Position numbers and translations under genes: made by a program. Below the pieces are notes generated by a model that saw nothing but the letters and a program-made list of their open reading frames with translations, searched no databases and was not told the origin of the DNA. A stretch of DNA of 8,286 nt from an uncultured Fusibacter sp. (GTDB taxonomy: Bacteria; Bacillota; Clostridia; Peptostreptococcales; Acidaminobacteraceae), in contig CALFXQ010000346.1 of NCBI GenBank assembly GCA_937958285.1, positions 1-8,286 on the forward strand, in the 5' to 3' direction. The stretch's first letter is position 1. The number at the start of each line of letters is the position of its first letter. Below are positions 5,763 to 8,286 of this stretch, in pieces.

Positions 5763-6440
5763 ATGAGCACACAAACAATAAAAAAACTTCTAGTTACGGG
5801 TGTCGCCCTAACGGTTATTTTGACTTTTAGCGCCTGCCAAAAGGCCGATGTAGTTGCCGACGGCGGCATTCGTTCATTTGAGAAGCTCGTTGGCAAAAGT
5901 CAGCTTACCTCTACTGTGAGCGCTGACAACTACCATACCTTCACATCCCAACTTGGCAATACCTTTCTGATTTCTGCTAAACCAGAATCAACTAACCGCG
6001 ACATACTTGCTTCTATTGATGCAACGCCTTTTATCGCAGCTGGACTAGATGCTTCGTTGCTACCCGAAGGCTACGAGGTCGTCGATAATCGCCTAATCAT
6101 TTTCTCCGAGTACAGCGATCAAGCACTAGAGCCTGCAAATCCAACTGCCGTCGAAGCAATGACTGGCCTTATTAAAGCGCAACGCAGTCGCTTTGGATAC
6201 CACGAGGCCCTAGACCATTTTGGTATAGAACTTGGCAATGGCAATATGATCGAGTGGGCAGCCGATATGACCACAAACGATAAAGATTTAGTGTTTGTCG
6301 TCGAACCTTCCGTATTGAGCGATGCTGGACTCAATCCCGACCAAGTTGAAGGCTGGCTACATGCCGATGTCACCGTTATGGACCAACAAGGCAAAAAATC
6401 TGTTGTTAAGAAATTACTGCAGCCTGTTGACTTGCCTTAA
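5763..6440 (+). CDS. putative lipoprotein of unknown function in the copper operon
   Basis: A 225-aa protein I cannot assign to a family. The N-terminus is a lipoprotein signal: basic start with KK, hydrophobic stretch (about 9-22) and lipobox FSAC with Cys at residue 25 (F at -3 is less common than L). The mature part (about 200 aa) has no further cysteine, so it lacks an obvious CxxC metal site. It has four scattered histidines (58, 147, 152, 200), looks acidic and mixed alpha/beta, and has no further membrane helix. It lies 60 bp after csoR and 39 bp before the HMA/cupredoxin fusion gene, with no terminator between, so it belongs to the copper operon. It is expected to be anchored on the outer face of the membrane. 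A copper-related role is inferred from context only. Confidence 0.82.
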   Translation: MSTQTIKKLLVTGVALTVILTFSACQKADVVADGGIRSFEKLVGKSQLTSTVSADNYHTFTSQLGNTFLISAKPESTNRDILASIDATPFIAAGLDASLLPEGYEVVDNRLIIFSEYSDQALEPANPTAVEAMTGLIKAQRSRFGYHEALDHFGIELGNGNMIEWAADMTTNDKDLVFVVEPSVLSDAGLNPDQVEGWLHADVTVMDQQGKKSVVKKLLQPVDLP

Positions 6441-6467
6441 TTGCCTTACTTGCCTTAATTCCCTACT
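6432..6467 (+). repeat. 9-bp tandem repeat across the lipoprotein stop codon
   Basis: TTGCCTTAA (6432-6440), TTGCCTTAC (6441-6449) and TTGCCTTAA (6450-6458) follow head to tail, with a degenerate fourth unit TTCCCTACT (6459-6467). The first unit holds the lipoprotein stop codon. Because the unit is 9 bp, gain or loss of copies keeps frame; the third unit supplies a second in-frame TAA. Confidence 0.8.
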
Positions 6468-6479
6468 CTAGGAGGCATC

Positions 6480-7838
6480 ATGAAAATCGTAAAATTCAAT
6501 GTCACAGGCATGCACTGTGGGGGCTGCAAACTCGCTGTCGAAAAGGCCCTCAAAAAAATTTCTGGTGTGGTATCAGCCAGTGCCAATCCCAATACAGGTG
6601 ATACAGAACTTCAAATGGATGATCTCGCAGTCATCGATGTGGATGGCCCACTATTTCGCGACCAAGTGTCTGCTGCACTTCACGATGCCGGCTATAGTCT
6701 AGGCGTATGGGGTGATAAACGCCCCTCAAAGCTGCCTACCGCGTTTATATGGGGCACTATGATTCTGCTCTTTGCAGCCGTAATCTGGTTTAGTCCAATC
6801 GCACTGCCCGCAATTGGGCAAATACCCGAAAGTGTTGGATTAGGTGCCTTGTTCCTACTTGGCTTGGTCACTTCTATACACTGCATTGGCATGTGTGGCG
6901 GCATTAATCTCTCTGTCACCCTTACCACTAAAATGGCAGCCTGGCGTGCCAGTGCTGCCTACAACTTAGGGCGCATTTTTAGCTACACCCTCGTGGGTGC
7001 TATACTAGGTGCCATTGGTGGGACTTTTAACTTGAGCATGACAGCAAAAGGACTTATCGCCATAGCAGCTGGTCTCTTAATGGTGCTCATGGCATTGAAG
7101 CAGCTGGGTTGGCTCAATGGATTTGCCCTTCCAAACTTTATTCCTACAAAGTGGTTCACGCGCATACAGAGTCGTATTAAACCAGGCAGCATGCCCTTTA
7201 TTGTTGGTGTTGTAAACGCACTCATGCCCTGTGGTCCACTTCAAGCTATGCAACTTTACGCGCTGAGCACGGGCAGTTGGTGGCTTGGCGCCCTAGGTAT
7301 GTTTGTTTTTGCCCTTGGTACAGTACCGCTTATGTTTACCTTTGGCCTTACAGCAGCGACTCTTGGCAAGCGCTTTAACAAACCATTAAAAGTTGGTAGC
7401 GCAGTTTTACTTCTTATGCTCGCACTCCTATCTTTGCAGCGTGGCTTAATTCTCGCCTCGCCTGCTTTTCTCGGCAGCCAGCAAACAGAAGATCCTGTGG
7501 GAGACACACAAGTCGATAAAGACATTCCCAATGGGGCCGTCGCTGTTATGAATGGCGATTTTCAAGAAGTCACGGTCGTCGTTTCACCTCAGGGATATCA
7601 AGACATTGTTTTAGCCGTCAATATTCCCGCTAAAGTGACATTTGTTGCAAGCGACCGCGCTTTGACAAGTTGCAATGAGGCAATTATTATGCCCGATTTT
7701 GAAGTACAGGTTGGCCTTAGTCCAGGTGAAACTACTGTGACATTCACACCTACAGAAGTTGGCGCCTTCAACTACTCTTGCTGGATGGGCATGCTCAATA
7801 ATACGGTGCACGTGCTTGAGTCTCTACCCAATCCGTAA
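6480..7838 (+). CDS. HMA / SafE-DsbD-like membrane / cupredoxin fusion protein
   Basis: A 452-aa three-part protein. Residues 1-75 are an HMA metal-binding domain with GMHCGGC (C13, C16). Residues about 87-326 form some seven membrane helices, six of them fitting the TauE/SafE (DsbD_2, UreH-like) core: HCIGMCGG (134-141) and NALMPCGP (246-253) carry its conserved Cys pair region. Residues about 355-447 are a cupredoxin-like domain with likely copper ligands C398 (TSCNE), C434, M436 and M438 (SCWMGM). Lys/Arg cluster in alternate loops (loop 2-3, loop 4-5, loop 6-7), so the HMA should face the cytoplasm and the cupredoxin the outside. The ATG has AGGAGG four bases upstream. It is the last gene before the terminator at 7848. 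'Sulfite exporter' is the database-style family name; a copper-handling role fits the domains and operon better. Confidence 0.9.
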   Translation: MKIVKFNVTGMHCGGCKLAVEKALKKISGVVSASANPNTGDTELQMDDLAVIDVDGPLFRDQVSAALHDAGYSLGVWGDKRPSKLPTAFIWGTMILLFAAVIWFSPIALPAIGQIPESVGLGALFLLGLVTSIHCIGMCGGINLSVTLTTKMAAWRASAAYNLGRIFSYTLVGAILGAIGGTFNLSMTAKGLIAIAAGLLMVLMALKQLGWLNGFALPNFIPTKWFTRIQSRIKPGSMPFIVGVVNALMPCGPLQAMQLYALSTGSWWLGALGMFVFALGTVPLMFTFGLTAATLGKRFNKPLKVGSAVLLLMLALLSLQRGLILASPAFLGSQQTEDPVGDTQVDKDIPNGAVAVMNGDFQEVTVVVSPQGYQDIVLAVNIPAKVTFVASDRALTSCNEAIIMPDFEVQVGLSPGETTVTFTPTEVGAFNYSCWMGMLNNTVHVLESLPNP

Positions 7839-7847
7839 TATTTTTAT

Positions 7848-7871
7848 AAACGCCTTCGGGCGTTTTTTTTT
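7848..7871 (+). terminator. rho-independent terminator of the copper operon
   Basis: Perfect 7-bp stem AAACGCC / GGCGTTT closed by a TTCG tetraloop, with a run of nine T (7863-7871), starting nine bases after the last stop codon. Confidence 0.95.
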
Positions 7872-7913
7872 CTTATATTCAGATTACATTTACATGATAA
7901 ACACCCCTTAGCA

Positions 7914-7942
7914 TTAACATCGTGCCCAAGATATGATATGAT
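7914..7942 (+). promoter_or_regulatory. promoter of the penicillin-binding protein gene
   Basis: -35 box TTAACA (7914-7919), 17 bp, -10 box TATGAT (7937-7942) preceded by TGA (7934-7936), which gives an extended -10. Transcription should start near 7949, about 30 bases before the ATG. It lies after the copper terminator, so this gene is separately controlled. Confidence 0.75.
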
Positions 7943-7978
7943 ATTAGCGTTAGTTTTACCCACATTCTAGGAGGTTAT

Positions 7979-8286
7979 ATGAATCAGACTAAAACTCCGG
8001 CTAAGAAACGGCCTAAGAAAAAAGGGCGCTTCGGACGGACACTTCTATACATTTTCTTTACAGTATTTGTTCTAGGGTTAGTTGCTGCTGGCGGCGGTGT
8101 GGTTGTGGTCAGGGGCATTATTGCAGATACACCCCCTATAGAAAACTACGACATCAACACGATGCTCGCTGAAAATTCGGTGGTCTACGATCACGAGGGT
8201 GTGATCTTGCAAAAGCTATCCGACAGTGGCGTGCGAACAATTGTCCAATACGACGCTATAGATCAAGACATTAAAAATGCCTTTGT
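7979..8286 (+). CDS. class A penicillin-binding protein (PBP1A type), N-terminal part
   Basis: The first 102 codons of a gene that leaves the window; it is cut by the window end, not broken. The ATG has AGGAGG (7969-7974) four bases upstream. The product begins with a very basic cytoplasmic tail (residues 1-20, many Lys/Arg), one membrane anchor (about 21-45), then the start of the transglycosylase (GT51) region with SVVYDHEG (67-74) and the pattern leading to DIKNAF (97-102), which in this family precedes the catalytic EDxxF motif. Class A PBPs polymerise glycan strands and cross-link peptidoglycan outside the membrane. A monofunctional transglycosylase cannot be excluded because the C-terminus is missing, but the D-x-x-G strand before the GT51 domain favours PBP1A. 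Confidence 0.85.
   Translation, partial: MNQTKTPAKKRPKKKGRFGRTLLYIFFTVFVLGLVAAGGGVVVVRGIIADTPPIENYDINTMLAENSVVYDHEGVILQKLSDSGVRTIVQYDAIDQDIKNAF

Noticed and set aside
6480..7838. Reading the last operon gene simply as a sulfite or taurine exporter
   Set aside because: Its HMA and cupredoxin domains and CsoR-controlled context point to copper; the exporter name only reflects the membrane-core family.
1..8286. CRISPR array, insertion sequence, tRNA genes or attachment sites
   Set aside because: No regularly spaced repeats, transposase fragments, terminal inverted repeats with target duplications, or tRNA cloverleaf sequences were seen on either strand by eye.

Overview
The window looks like chromosome of a Gram-positive, moderately low-GC bacterium, most likely a clostridial Firmicute. 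The reasons are strong AGGAGG-type ribosome binding sites, sigma-A promoters with TTGACT/TATATT-like boxes, a CsoR-type copper operon, a lipoprotein signal and a basic class A penicillin-binding protein N-terminus. Species cannot be named from this sequence.

The left part (1-2977) reads leftward on the minus strand. hflX (ribosome-associated GTPase) and yigZ (IMPACT family) overlap by 8 bp and form one unit. A 153-bp gap follows, then a small CoA-binding (YccU-type Rossmann) protein, then 174 bp with no convincing gene, then an AT-rich hairpin plus T-tract terminator. Beyond the terminator is a very strong minus-strand promoter (TTGACT, 17 bp, TAATAT, with A-tracts upstream). Its leader looks like that of a ribosomal RNA operon, whose 16S gene would lie just outside the window.

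The middle (2978-7871) is a rightward copper-homeostasis operon divergent from hflX. Its promoter (3013-3041) carries one perfect CsoR-type palindrome between -35 and -10 and a second just after the expected transcription start. The genes are copA (Cu(I) P1B-ATPase), csoR (copper-sensing repressor, ATGA overlap with copA), an unrecognised 225-aa lipoprotein, and a 452-aa fusion protein, ending at a textbook terminator (7848-7871). The fusion joins an HMA copper-binding domain, a DsbD/SafE-like membrane core and a C-terminal cupredoxin-like domain. I expect copper to release CsoR, CopA to export Cu(I), and the lipoprotein and fusion protein to handle copper at or across the membrane. Charge distribution suggests HMA inside and cupredoxin outside.

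The right end (7914-8286) has its own extended -10 promoter and the first 102 codons of a class A penicillin-binding protein that runs off the window.

The most interesting part is the second half of the copper operon: the HMA-membrane-cupredoxin fusion with its unknown partner lipoprotein, and a CsoR with an N-terminal cysteine cluster.
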